64,000 bases of DNA from Streptomyces griseoviridis (GTDB taxonomy: Bacteria > Actinomycetota > Actinomycetes > Streptomycetales > Streptomycetaceae), in the NCBI RefSeq assembly GCF_005222485.1, contig NZ_CP029078.1:3965501-4029500 (forward strand), written 5' to 3'. The position numbers were made by a program, and so were the translations under genes. Each line of letters opens with the position of its first letter. Position 1 is the stretch's first letter. Positions 50,958 to 59,072 of this stretch are shown piece after piece. A model generated the notes under the pieces. It did not search any database and was not told the DNA's origin. It saw nothing but the letters and a program-made list of their open reading frames with translations.

Positions 50958-53315
50958 TCACGCCGTCCTGGCTGTTCCCGTCCCCTTCTCCGCGTCCAGC
51001 GCGTACACGCAGCGGTCCTTGCTGCAGGCGTAGACGACGCCGTCGCGGACGACAGGGGAGCCGGTGATCTCGCCGCCCGTGGCCAGTTTCCAGCGGAGGC
51101 GGCCGTCGTCGGCCTTCAGGGTGTAGAGGAGGTGGTCGGTGGAGCCGAAGTGGATACGGCCCTCCGCGACCGCCGGGGCGCCCACGATGTCGCCGCCCGA
51201 CTGGAACCGCCATTTGGGTGTTCCGGTGACCGCGTCCAGGGTGTAGAGGCCCTTGCCGCTGCCGACGTGGACATGGCCAGCGGCGACCAGGACGGGGTCG
51301 ATGGAGGCGCGGGACTCGGTGGCGATGCGCCAGCGGTCGCGGCCGTCGGCGGCGTCGAGGGCGTAGACGGTGCCGAGGTAGTCGGCGAGGTAGACCCCGC
51401 CGCCGGTGACGGCCGGGCCCGGCACGAAGGCGGGCGGCGAGAGGAACGCCGCCGGGGCCTCGAAGTGCCACTTCACATGGCCGCCCGCGACCTCGATGGC
51501 GAGCACCCGGGTGCCGGCCGAGACGTAGACGTAGCCGTCGGGGGCGTGCGTGAGGCGGACCGGTACGCCGCCGCAGGAGGCCGCGTCGCCGATCGGGTAG
51601 GACCAGCGTTCGTCGCCGGTGCGGGCGTCAAGCGCGCGCAGCCGGGCGTCCTGCCAGATGTAGACGGTGCCCTCGTGGACGGCGGGTCCCGCCTCGGGCG
51701 ACTCGAAGTCGGTCTGGCAGCCGGTGGCCTCCCACAGCTTCTGGCCGCTGGACGCCTCCCACGCCTGGACCCCGCCGCCGCGGCTGCCGGTGACGACCGT
51801 GCCGCGGTCCGCCTGGATGGAGTACACCCACGCGTCGGTGGACAGCCGCCACAGGTCGGCGCCCTCGCGGGCCTCCAGGGCGAAGAGGGTGGGGCCGTCG
51901 GAGGCGTGGATACGGCCGTCGGCGACCGCCATCGACCAGGCGACGTCGCGGGTCTTGAAGCGGCGGCGGCCGGTGGCGACGTCCAGGGCGTGCACCTCGA
52001 AGGAGGTGACGTAGACGAGGTCGCCGTCGACGGACGGGGTGCCCCAGACGTCGTTCGACATCCGGAACCGCCAGGGGCGCCAGGCGCCGTTGACGGTCTC
52101 CGGGGGGAGCGCGGGAGGCGCGGGGACGACGGGGTCGGCGCCGTTCACGCCGGGGCGCGGTTTGGACCAGGAGGCGGCGAGCGCCGACTCCGGGGGCGGC
52201 GCCTTGACGGCGGCGGCGCGGACGTCCGAGACCCGGGGTCCTGGGCCGATCGGCACCTGGGCGCCGGCCAGCCTGACCGGTCCCGGCGCGGGGGCGCCGA
52301 CCGGGACCGGGGGCGCAGGGACGACCGGGTCGTGGGAGGGCGGGGGCGGGATGGGCAGCGGCGCGGGTCTGGCCGCGCCGGCGCCGCGGGCGGGCGGCTG
52401 GCCCGGCTTCGGGGCGGGACGGCCGTTGCGGCGGGCCTCGATCAGTCCGACCGCGCGCTCGGGCAGCCACGCGGACGCGGTGCCGCTGTCGTCGGAGCCC
52501 GACCCGAACAGGTGCGGGGCGAGCTGGGACTGGAGGTCGGCCGGGTTGGGGCGGCCGGTGGCCTCCATCTGCATGCAGGAGTCGATCAGCGGGCGCAGTT
52601 CGTCCGGCAGGCCCTCCAGGTCGGGCTCCTCACGCAGCAGCATGAAGACCGTCTCGACCGGGTTGGCGCCGTGGAACGGCGGGTGGCCGGTGGCGGCGAA
52701 GACCAGCATCGAGCCCAGCGAGAAGACGTCGCTCGCGCCGGTCACGCTGCGCGAGTCCTTGGCCTGCTCGGGGGACATGTAGGCGGGGGTGCCGACCGCG
52801 ACGTTCGTCATCGTCAGACGGGTGTTCGAGACGCCGGAGGCGATGCCGAAGTCGATGACGCGCGGGCCGTCCTCGACGACCAGCACGTTGGACGGCTTCA
52901 GGTCACGGTGCACGAGACCGGCGCCGTGGATCGACTGGAGCGCCTCGGCGACCCCCGCGGCGAGCCAGCGCACGGCCTGCGCCGGCATCGGCCCGCACTC
53001 GTTCACTATCTCCTCGAGCGACGGCGCCGGCACGTACGCGGTGGCCAGCCAGGGCACGGCGGCGCGGGGATCGGCGTCGACCACGGCCGCCGTGTAGAAA
53101 CCCGAGACCGCGCGGGCCGCCTCCACCTCGCGGGTGAAGCGGACCCGGAACAGCTGGTCCTCGGCGAGTTCCGTACGGACCGTCTTGATCGCCACGCGGC
53201 GCCCGGACGCCGAGCGCGCGAGATAGACCAGCCCCATGCCGCCCGCACCCAGCCGTCCCAGCACCTCGAACGGCCCGATCCGCCGCGGATCGTGCTGCGT
53301 CAGCTGATCCACCAC
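50958..53315 (-). CDS. afsK: Serine/threonine protein kinase AfsK with PQQ-repeat sensor domain
   Basis: The GTG at 53315 follows GGGGAGG and gives MVDQLTQHDPRRIGPFEVLG, 785 residues (S. coelicolor AfsK has 799). This start puts the ATP-binding Lys at 44 (VAIKTV) and Thr168 in the activation loop, a reported AfsK autophosphorylation position. Kinase motifs: GRLGAGGMGLVY, VHRDLKPSN, VIDFGIAS and GTPAYMSPEQ. A Pro/Ala-rich linker (about 280-395) leads to a C-terminal beta-propeller of PQQ-type repeats (for example GRIHFGSTDHLLYTLKADDG). AfsK phosphorylates AfsR and affects hyphal branching. No transmembrane helix is seen. Confidence 0.92.
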   Translation of the reverse strand: MVDQLTQHDPRRIGPFEVLGRLGAGGMGLVYLARSASGRRVAIKTVRTELAEDQLFRVRFTREVEAARAVSGFYTAAVVDADPRAAVPWLATAYVPAPSLEEIVNECGPMPAQAVRWLAAGVAEALQSIHGAGLVHRDLKPSNVLVVEDGPRVIDFGIASGVSNTRLTMTNVAVGTPAYMSPEQAKDSRSVTGASDVFSLGSMLVFAATGHPPFHGANPVETVFMLLREEPDLEGLPDELRPLIDSCMQMEATGRPNPADLQSQLAPHLFGSGSDDSGTASAWLPERAVGLIEARRNGRPAPKPGQPPARGAGAARPAPLPIPPPPSHDPVVPAPPVPVGAPAPGPVRLAGAQVPIGPGPRVSDVRAAAVKAPPPESALAASWSKPRPGVNGADPVVPAPPALPPETVNGAWRPWRFRMSNDVWGTPSVDGDLVYVTSFEVHALDVATGRRRFKTRDVAWSMAVADGRIHASDGPTLFALEAREGADLWRLSTDAWVYSIQADRGTVVTGSRGGGVQAWEASSGQKLWEATGCQTDFESPEAGPAVHEGTVYIWQDARLRALDARTGDERWSYPIGDAASCGGVPVRLTHAPDGYVYVSAGTRVLAIEVAGGHVKWHFEAPAAFLSPPAFVPGPAVTGGGVYLADYLGTVYALDAADGRDRWRIATESRASIDPVLVAAGHVHVGSGKGLYTLDAVTGTPKWRFQSGGDIVGAPAVAEGRIHFGSTDHLLYTLKADDGRLRWKLATGGEITGSPVVRDGVVYACSKDRCVYALDAEKGTGTARTA

Positions 53316-53494
53316 TTGCCTGCCACCTCCCCGTACGGGCCGCGCCACCGACTTATGGGCGCGACCCCGTGCAGCGTCTCACCACCGCACCGCCATGGCG
53401 GCACGCACCCTGATTCTTCCTGTCCTGGCCACAGGTTGCGAACCCGGGCACGAATCTGGGTGCCTGCCCCCATACCGAGACAAAAGATGCCTGG

Positions 53495-54355
53495 TCAGCG
53501 CTGGAGGACGGCGAACGACGCCCCTTGATTGTCGATGACGACCGCCACTTTTCCGTACGACGTCTCGAACGGCGGCACCTGGACCCGCCCGCCGAGCCTG
53601 ACGACGGTGCGCACGGCGGCCTCGCACTCCTCGACCCGGAAGTGGACGACGAAGTGCGGGGGCATCTCGGCCGCGAACGCCTCCCCGACCGAGGCCCGCC
53701 CGAAGTCGGGCTCCGCGCCGGGACCGAACAGGGCGTCGTGGAAGAGGCCGCCGTAGAAGTCGTTGGCGGTCTCGGTGTCCCGCGCGTACAGCTCGGCCCA
53801 GGCGAACGTGCCCGGCTCGTGCCGCCGCCCGAAACCGGGGTGCCGGTTGGGCTGCCAGAGCCCGAAGACGGCGCCCTCCGGATCCGCCACCAGGGCGGTG
53901 ACGCCGAGGTCGGCGACCGGCAGCGGCGCGGTGACGACCTGCCCGCCGGCCGCCCAGACCCGGTCGGCGAGCGCCTCGGCGTCCGGGGTGGCGAAGTACA
54001 CCGTCCAGACGGTGGGCATCCGCCCGTCCTTCTTCGGCGCGAGCGAGGCGACGGGTTCCCCGCCGAGCCGGGCCACGACCGGACCGCCGGGACTCCCGAA
54101 GCCCGCCGAGGCCCCAGCGGCCCCAGCAGCCCCAGCGGTCCCAGCGCGCCCAGCGCCCGGAGCACCCTCGGCGCCCGGAACGCCCTCGGCTCCCCCAGAG
54201 CCCTCGGCGCCGCCCCCAGGGCCCTCGGTGGCCTCGGGGAACGTCCACCCGAAGAGATCACCGTAGAACCGCTTGCCCGCGGCGACGTCGGGAAGCTGCG
54301 CGTCCACCCAGCAGGGGACGCCCTCTCCGTATGCGGATGCCCTATTTTCGGCCAT
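53495..54355 (-). CDS. kbpA: VOC-family protein, likely KbpA (AfsK-binding protein)
   Basis: The 286-residue protein has two glyoxalase-fold halves: CWVDAQLPDVAAGKRFYGDLFGW at the start and FAWAELYARDTETANDFYGGLF in the second half. They are separated near residues 44-90 by a Gly/Ala/Glu-rich insertion. It lies directly upstream of afsK on the same strand. In S. coelicolor the gene beside afsK encodes KbpA, which binds the kinase and inhibits its autophosphorylation. The name is assigned on this position and on size (KbpA is about 250 residues), so it is less certain than afsK itself. Confidence 0.75.
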   Translation of the reverse strand: MAENRASAYGEGVPCWVDAQLPDVAAGKRFYGDLFGWTFPEATEGPGGGAEGSGGAEGVPGAEGAPGAGRAGTAGAAGAAGASAGFGSPGGPVVARLGGEPVASLAPKKDGRMPTVWTVYFATPDAEALADRVWAAGGQVVTAPLPVADLGVTALVADPEGAVFGLWQPNRHPGFGRRHEPGTFAWAELYARDTETANDFYGGLFHDALFGPGAEPDFGRASVGEAFAAEMPPHFVVHFRVEECEAAVRTVVRLGGRVQVPPFETSYGKVAVVIDNQGASFAVLQR

Positions 54356-54477
54356 AGCGCCAAAGTAACGGCGACGCGCGCACCCCGCAGACCAGGCACA
54401 GCCCCCTCCGGGACCTCGTGCACCCCATTTGCAGTCGGCCGAATCGCGCTCCCATCACCCCTCGGTAAGCTGACGGC

Positions 54478-55125
54478 ATGACAGGACAAGTGCGTACCGT
54501 CGACGGCCGCGTGGCCGGCCGACGTGGGCAGGCGACCCGGCAGAAGCTGCTCGACTGCCTCAGCGAGATGCTCAGCTCCTCCCCCTACCGGGACGTCAAG
54601 GTCATCGATGTCGCCCGGAAGGCGGGGACTTCGCCCGCGACCTTCTACCAGTACTTCCCGGACGTCGAGGGTGCCGTCCTGGAGATCGCCGATCAAATGG
54701 CCGCCGAAGGAGCCGGGTTGACCGAGCTGCTGGCCGGCCGCAGCTGGGTGGGAAAGGCCGGCTGGCAGACAGCGCAGGAACTCGTGGACGGTTTCCTGGA
54801 GTTCTGGCGGAAGAACGACGCGATCCTCAGGGTCGTCGATCTCGGCGCGGCCGAGGGTGACAAGCGGTTCTACAAGATCCGGATGAAGATCCTCAACTCC
54901 GTCAACAACTCCTTGGCCGACTCCGTCGCGGAGTTGCAGTCCAAGGGCAGGGTCGACAAGGACGTGAACCCGGCGGCGGTCGCCGGTTCGCTGGTCGCGA
55001 TGCTCGCGGCGGTCGCCTCGCACCAGAAGGGATTCCAGAGCTGGGGTGTGAAGCAGGCCGAACTGAAGCCGAACCTGGCCTTGTTGGTTCATCTGGGCGT
55101 GACCGGAAAGAAGCCGACCAAGTAG
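54478..55125 (+). CDS. TetR-family transcriptional regulator
   Basis: The 215-residue product has a TetR helix-turn-helix (about residues 18-62): TRQKLLDCLSEML, then DVARKAGTSPATFYQYF. An all-helical ligand domain follows. It is divergent from the kbpA-like gene, an arrangement I recall as conserved in S. coelicolor, so it probably belongs to the afs locus rather than to the catabolic genes. Its start region has a CTGACG half-site but no full palindrome. It is the only TetR gene in the window and therefore the local candidate, though not a compelling one, for binding the shared TCTGACG palindrome. Confidence 0.88.
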   Translation: MTGQVRTVDGRVAGRRGQATRQKLLDCLSEMLSSSPYRDVKVIDVARKAGTSPATFYQYFPDVEGAVLEIADQMAAEGAGLTELLAGRSWVGKAGWQTAQELVDGFLEFWRKNDAILRVVDLGAAEGDKRFYKIRMKILNSVNNSLADSVAELQSKGRVDKDVNPAAVAGSLVAMLAAVASHQKGFQSWGVKQAELKPNLALLVHLGVTGKKPTK

Positions 55126-55300
55126 CCGTGCGGACGGCTACTGGCCCGAGTCCTGTCAGGCAGGCGGCGGTTGTCCCCGAAACGGGCCGCCGCCTGCCGC
55201 GCTGTCCGTGCGGCCGACTCGACACCGGGGACCCGTTCTCTCCCCAGGGCGCCGTCGGGACGCCTCAACCCCTCGCGGACCCGCGCCGACGAGGACGGGC

Positions 55301-55874
55301 TCACCCCTCCGCGGGGACGGCCCAGACCTCACCCTGCGGCCCGTCGAACCAGACGCGCTGCCCTGACCGGTCGACGGCGAGCCCGAACCGGCCGACCTCG
55401 GGGGCGCCGCGCTCCCGCCACCCCAGGTAGGCGGCCAGCACCTCGCCCCACAGCCGCCGCGGCCCCGACTGCCACACGGAGGCGAGCCGCTGCCCGTACC
55501 GGTGACCAACTTCTCCTCGGTGACGTCCGTGACGCCGCGCTCCGCGTCCTCGAAAGGGCCCGCCAGAAGATGTCCGTCATGGTGGACGCCCGGACCCCGC
55601 TCCGCCCTGGCCTTCATGAACTCCACGGCACGCAGGAACGGCCCCTCGGCGATGTCCCCCTGACCGTCAGGCGCAGGACGGCGTCCGCGTTCCCGTAGGA
55701 CGTGCCCCAGGGCACGAGGATCACCCCGCCCGACCGGGTCTGCCCGATCCACGCGGGAGGCACCCGGCGCACCCCGGCGGTCGCCATGACGCGGTCGTAG
55801 GGACCCGAGTCCGCGCAGCTGAGCAGCCCGTCACCCACGACGACGCGACGCGCTTCGCCCCGGCGAAGGAACAC
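55301..55874 (-). pseudogene. Remnant of a protein-L-isoaspartate-type methyltransferase
   Basis: Three consecutive fragments in three frames together spell the C-terminal half of a PCMT-like methyltransferase (the FxLD-system kind is the best match I know). Fragment 1 (55874 down to about 55680) reads VVVGDGLLSCADSGPYDRV and then VRRVPPAWIGQTRSGGVILV. Fragment 2 (about 55660-55510) reads EGPFLRAVEFMKARAERG. Fragment 3 (55499-55301) reads RYGQRLASVWQSGPRRLWGE and ends GQRVWFDGPQGEVWAVPAEG. The SAM-binding N-terminal half is absent. At least two frameshifts and a truncation make it a pseudogene unless the sequence has errors. Confidence 0.65.
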
Positions 55875-55883
55875 GAAGGCCGC

Positions 55884-56231
55884 TCAGCATGCCCCGCGCC
55901 CCGCGCACGACCGGCATGCCCCGAGTTCCCACGAGTGCCCCGGCTCGTGACCGTCGAAGAGATGGCACACCGTGTCCTCGCGGGGGCCGCGCGCGGGACA
56001 GGGCGGCAGCAGGGCGTACGTGAACCCGGCCGCGTCCCACAGCACCCACAGTTGCGTGTCGGGGTCGATCTCGCACAGGTAGGCGGCATGGCTTCCGCCG
56101 TGCCCCGCCACCGGCTCGCACGCGACCTCCCCCTCGTACGCGTGCGGTTCCCCGAGGTCCTCCCCGACGCGACGGAGCTGCCGGAGCAGTTCGTCGAGCG
56201 GGGGCCGTCCGACTGCGTCACAGGGCCTCAT
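55884..56231 (-). CDS. Small protein of unknown function
   Basis: The ATG at 56231 follows GGAGG by seven bases and overlaps the stop of the upstream small gene (ATGA). The 115-residue product includes LDELLRQLRRVGEDLGEP, AYLCEIDPDTQLWVLWDAAG and a C-terminal CRSCAGRGAC. Composition and codon use look genic, but no family is recognised. It ends ten bases before the methyltransferase remnant, suggesting that a deletion joined the two. Confidence 0.5.
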   Translation of the reverse strand: MRPCDAVGRPPLDELLRQLRRVGEDLGEPHAYEGEVACEPVAGHGGSHAAYLCEIDPDTQLWVLWDAAGFTYALLPPCPARGPREDTVCHLFDGHEPGHSWELGACRSCAGRGAC

Positions 56232-56503
56232 GACGCGTCCTCCAAGGCCCCGGGGAAGGCAGGCCCGACGAGGTGGACCCCGTGCGCCCGCCCCCACCCC
56301 GCGCCGGCCACCCGAAGACGCGGCGCGAGGTCGACGGGATCAACGTCCCTCTCCCTGGCGCCCGTTACGGGACACAGGCACCAGCGACCGCACAACTCGC
56401 CCCGGATCCTCCCGACCCGCTCCCGCGTGTGCACCAAGAGGGCACCGAGGGCCGGGGCGGTCGAAAGAGCTTGCCGCTCGGCGGAAACACCGTCGACAGA
56501 CAT
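56228..56503 (-). CDS. Small protein of unknown function, coupled to the next gene
   Basis: The 91-residue frame begins MSVDGVSAERQALSTAPALG and contains LLVHTRERVGRIRGELCGRW. Its stop overlaps the next start (ATGA at 56231-56228), which supports translation of both. It is divergent from the XRE gene at 56597. Small variable genes of this kind commonly lie opposite HTH-DUF397 pairs in Streptomyces. No function can be proposed. Confidence 0.45.
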   Translation of the reverse strand: MSVDGVSAERQALSTAPALGALLVHTRERVGRIRGELCGRWCLCPVTGARERDVDPVDLAPRLRVAGAGWGRAHGVHLVGPAFPGALEDAS

Positions 56504-56596
56504 GATCAGCTCCGCTCTGTAGTCGTTCCACTACTGGGAGCGCTCAGAGTGACCTAGAGTCAGCGTGTCTTCAACGTTCTGAAATCGGAGGACACG

Positions 56597-57436
56597 TTGG
56601 TAAACCGTAGGGAGTTGAATCCAGAAGCAAGTCCGCGAGCAGCCTTCGGCGCCCGCGTACGCACGGCACGCGAAGAACATGGCTGGCTGCAGGACGAACT
56701 GGCCGAGGTGGTCGGCTACTCCGGCCGACATATCTCTGCGATCGAAACTGGCCGCAAGCCGCCAACTCTCCGTTTTTCGCGCAGCCTGGACGCGGCACTG
56801 GGCCTCGCAGGAACGCCCGAATCATTCGAACGCGCCTGGAGGGAACTGCGGAACGGCAGCTTGCTGGAGGGTTTCCCGGAGTACCTGGCACACGAGGTCC
56901 GTGCCGCAGAGATCCGACTCTTCGACGTGGGAGTGATCCCAGGGCTGCTTCAGACACCTGAGTACGCGAGAACCATTGAAGAGGGACACGTGAGGCGGGG
57001 CACACTCACTACCGAACAAGCCCTGGAGCGTGTGGAGTCCCTGGCGGAACGGCAAGCAGCTCTGACGCGGCGCATCGCGCCCATAGTGATCGTGGTCCTG
57101 GACGAGAGCTGCATCCATCGCTCGATCGGAGGCGCGGAGGTCATGCGACGGCAGTTGGCGCATCTGATCGAGTTCGCCGAACAGCCGCACACCGTCCTCC
57201 AACTGGCCCCTTTCGCCATAGGCGAGCGCCGTCCGTTCAACAGGCTGGTGAACCTCTTGACTCTGCCCGACCGCTCCGTGATGTCCTACGTCGAGTCCGA
57301 GACCAACGGCCATCTGGACAGGGAGATCACTTCCGTATTGCCACTGGTGAGGGCCTACCATCAGCTACAGGCCGAAGCACTCTCCCAAGCGGCCTCCGTC
57401 GCCGCGATCAACGAGGCACGAAAGGGCACACCGTGA
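56597..57436 (+). CDS. XRE-family HTH regulator with DUF5753 domain
   Basis: A TTG at 56597 follows GGAGGA closely and gives VNRRELNPEASPRAAFGARV, 279 residues. The helix-turn-helix (about residues 17-70) contains QDELAEVVGYSGRHISAIETG. The DUF5753 domain has VIPGLLQTPEYARTIEEG. The gene and its upstream region are visibly less GC-rich than their surroundings, with many A- or T-ending codons, which suggests later acquisition. It is coupled to the following DUF397 gene (GTGA overlap). This is the third such module in the window. Confidence 0.9.
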   Translation: MVNRRELNPEASPRAAFGARVRTAREEHGWLQDELAEVVGYSGRHISAIETGRKPPTLRFSRSLDAALGLAGTPESFERAWRELRNGSLLEGFPEYLAHEVRAAEIRLFDVGVIPGLLQTPEYARTIEEGHVRRGTLTTEQALERVESLAERQAALTRRIAPIVIVVLDESCIHRSIGGAEVMRRQLAHLIEFAEQPHTVLQLAPFAIGERRPFNRLVNLLTLPDRSVMSYVESETNGHLDREITSVLPLVRAYHQLQAEALSQAASVAAINEARKGTP

Positions 57437-57648
57437 TGATCGACACTCCCTCCTCCCCATGGATCAGGTCCTCGTACAGTGGCAGCGGCGGCTCCTGCGT
57501 CGAATGGGCCCCAGCGCACACGACCAGCACCGGCATAGTCCCCGTCCGCGACTCGAAAGACCCGCGCGGACCCGTGCTCGCCCTCCCGATCACCGCGTTC
57601 GCCGCCTTCGTCGCAGGCGTCAGAGACGGGGAGTTCGGCGCCGTCTGA
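57433..57648 (+). CDS. DUF397 small protein
   Basis: A GTG at 57433 overlaps the XRE stop codon; an ATG immediately follows at 57436 and may be the true start. The 71-residue product has PWIRSSYSGSGGSCVEWAPA, then IVPVRDSKDPRGPVLALP and a Phe-rich end. It is the normal single-motif form of DUF397, unlike the doubled copies at 20.3-20.8 kb. Confidence 0.88.
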   Translation: MMIDTPSSPWIRSSYSGSGGSCVEWAPAHTTSTGIVPVRDSKDPRGPVLALPITAFAAFVAGVRDGEFGAV

Positions 57649-57678
57649 GTATCGGGGCGTGGTTCGGTGCCCGTCCGT

Positions 57679-58989
57679 TCACACCGTGACCTCTCCTCCC
57701 TCGAAGAGACGCGCGCTGTCCGCCGCGTGCGCCCGCAGTCGGTGGGCAGGTCCGAACAGCAGCTCGTCGCCCGCCGCGCGCTTGAAGTACAGATGCGCCT
57801 CGTGCTCCCAGGTGAACCCGATCCCGCCGTGCAGCTGGATCCCCTCGGCGGCGGCGCACCGCAGCGCGTCGAGCCCCTGCGCGAGCGCCAGCCCCCCGAC
57901 CCGCCCCACGCCTCCCCCGGCAGGCGCGGCGGACCCGCCGTCCACGTCCGACGCCCCGGCCGGCCTCCCCGGCGTCCCGGCAACGCCCTCCGGCGCCCCT
58001 TCCGGCCTCCCCTTCGTTCCGGTCGCGCCCTCCGGCCGTCCGCTCGCCCACGCCGCGTAGTAGGCCGCCGAGCGGGCTGATTGCAGGCGGACGTACACGT
58101 CGGCCAGGCGGTGCTTGACGGCCTGGAAGGAGCCGATCGGGCGGCCGAACTGTTCGCGGCGGGCCACGTGTTCGACCGTGGTCTCCAGCGCGCGCCCGGC
58201 GGCTCCGACGGCCTCGCAGGCGAGCACCGTCGCCGCCCGGTCCCCGACGGCGGCCAGCGCCCCGAGCACATCGGCGTCCTCCTCGCCCAGCAACTCGCCC
58301 TCCACATCGCGCAGTTGCACCCGCCCCTGGGGCCGGGTCGCGTCGAGCGCGGTGCGCCGGGCGCGGGTGACGCCCCGCGCGTCCCCGCGGACCAGGAAGA
58401 TCAGCGTCCGGGACCGGGCGAAGCCGCCGCTGTGCGCGGCGACCAGCAGCAGCGCCGCGCTGTGCCCGTCGAGCACCTGGTCGACCTCCCCGTACAGCCG
58501 CCACCCGGTGCCCGTCCGGCGGGCCTGCACGCCCCCCGCGCGGCCACCGCCGGCCCACTCGTCGCCGGCCGCGCCGGTCAGCGCGAGGGCGGTGGCGAGC
58601 GCCGGTCCCGGCACCGCGAGGGCGGCGGTGAGGCTCCCCTCCGCCAGCCGGGGCAGCAGCCCCGCGCGCTGCGCCTCGGTGCCGAGGGCCAGCAGCAGCG
58701 GAGCGGCGAGGACGGTGGTGGCGAGCAGCGGGGACGGCGCGAGGGCGCGGCCGGTCTCCTCGCAGGCCAGGGCGAGGTCGGCGAAGGGGCAGCCGACACC
58801 GCCGTACCGCTCGGGGAGGGCGAGCGCGGGCAGGCCGAGCTGTCCGGCGAGGGCGGCCCACAGGGCGGGGTCGTGGCCGGACGGCCGGTCGACGGCGGCG
58901 CGCAGCTCCTCGGGGCCGCAGCGGCTGCGCAGGAGTTCGCGCAGGGTACGGCGGATCTCGTCCTGTTCGGCGGTGAAGCTGGCGTCCAT
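57679..58989 (-). CDS. Acyl-CoA dehydrogenase family protein with Gly/Pro insertion
   Basis: The 436-residue FadE-type protein starts MDASFTAEQDEIRRTLRELL, then LGLPALALPERYGGVGCPFA in the N-terminal helical domain. The C-terminal domain contains REQFGRPIGSFQAVKHRLAD and GIQLHGGIGFTWEHEAHLYF. An insertion of about 40 Gly/Pro/Ala-rich residues splits two C-terminal helices after YYAAWASGRPEG. The usual YEGT-type catalytic glutamate segment is not visible. In alpha2-beta2 enzymes of steroid degradation such subunits work with a partner, but no partner is encoded here. It would desaturate the acyl-CoA formed by the ligase. The operator at 59006 lies 17 bases upstream. Confidence 0.85.
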   Translation of the reverse strand: MDASFTAEQDEIRRTLRELLRSRCGPEELRAAVDRPSGHDPALWAALAGQLGLPALALPERYGGVGCPFADLALACEETGRALAPSPLLATTVLAAPLLLALGTEAQRAGLLPRLAEGSLTAALAVPGPALATALALTGAAGDEWAGGGRAGGVQARRTGTGWRLYGEVDQVLDGHSAALLLVAAHSGGFARSRTLIFLVRGDARGVTRARRTALDATRPQGRVQLRDVEGELLGEEDADVLGALAAVGDRAATVLACEAVGAAGRALETTVEHVARREQFGRPIGSFQAVKHRLADVYVRLQSARSAAYYAAWASGRPEGATGTKGRPEGAPEGVAGTPGRPAGASDVDGGSAAPAGGGVGRVGGLALAQGLDALRCAAAEGIQLHGGIGFTWEHEAHLYFKRAAGDELLFGPAHRLRAHAADSARLFEGGEVTV

Positions 58990-59005
58990 GGCACTTCCCT
59001 CCGGA

Positions 59006-59022
59006 TCTGACGGTCCGTCATA
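59006..59022. promoter_or_regulatory. Palindromic operator TCTGACGGTCCGTCATA (site 7)
   Basis: TGACG-GTC-CGTCA is perfectly symmetrical, and the element matches sites 1 and 2 except at the distal end. It lies between the divergent acyl-CoA dehydrogenase (start 58989) and thiolase (start 59073) genes. Confidence 0.72.
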
Positions 59023-59072
59023 TTAGGAGCCGGGGCACGAGTTGGACAGAGGAGAGCGGGAGGTGACCGCGC

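Noticed and set aside
54468-54483. CTGACG half-site at the TetR start codon
   Set aside because: The second arm reads TGACAG rather than CGTCAG, so it is not a convincing copy of the regulon palindrome. It does not show that this TetR gene autoregulates through it.
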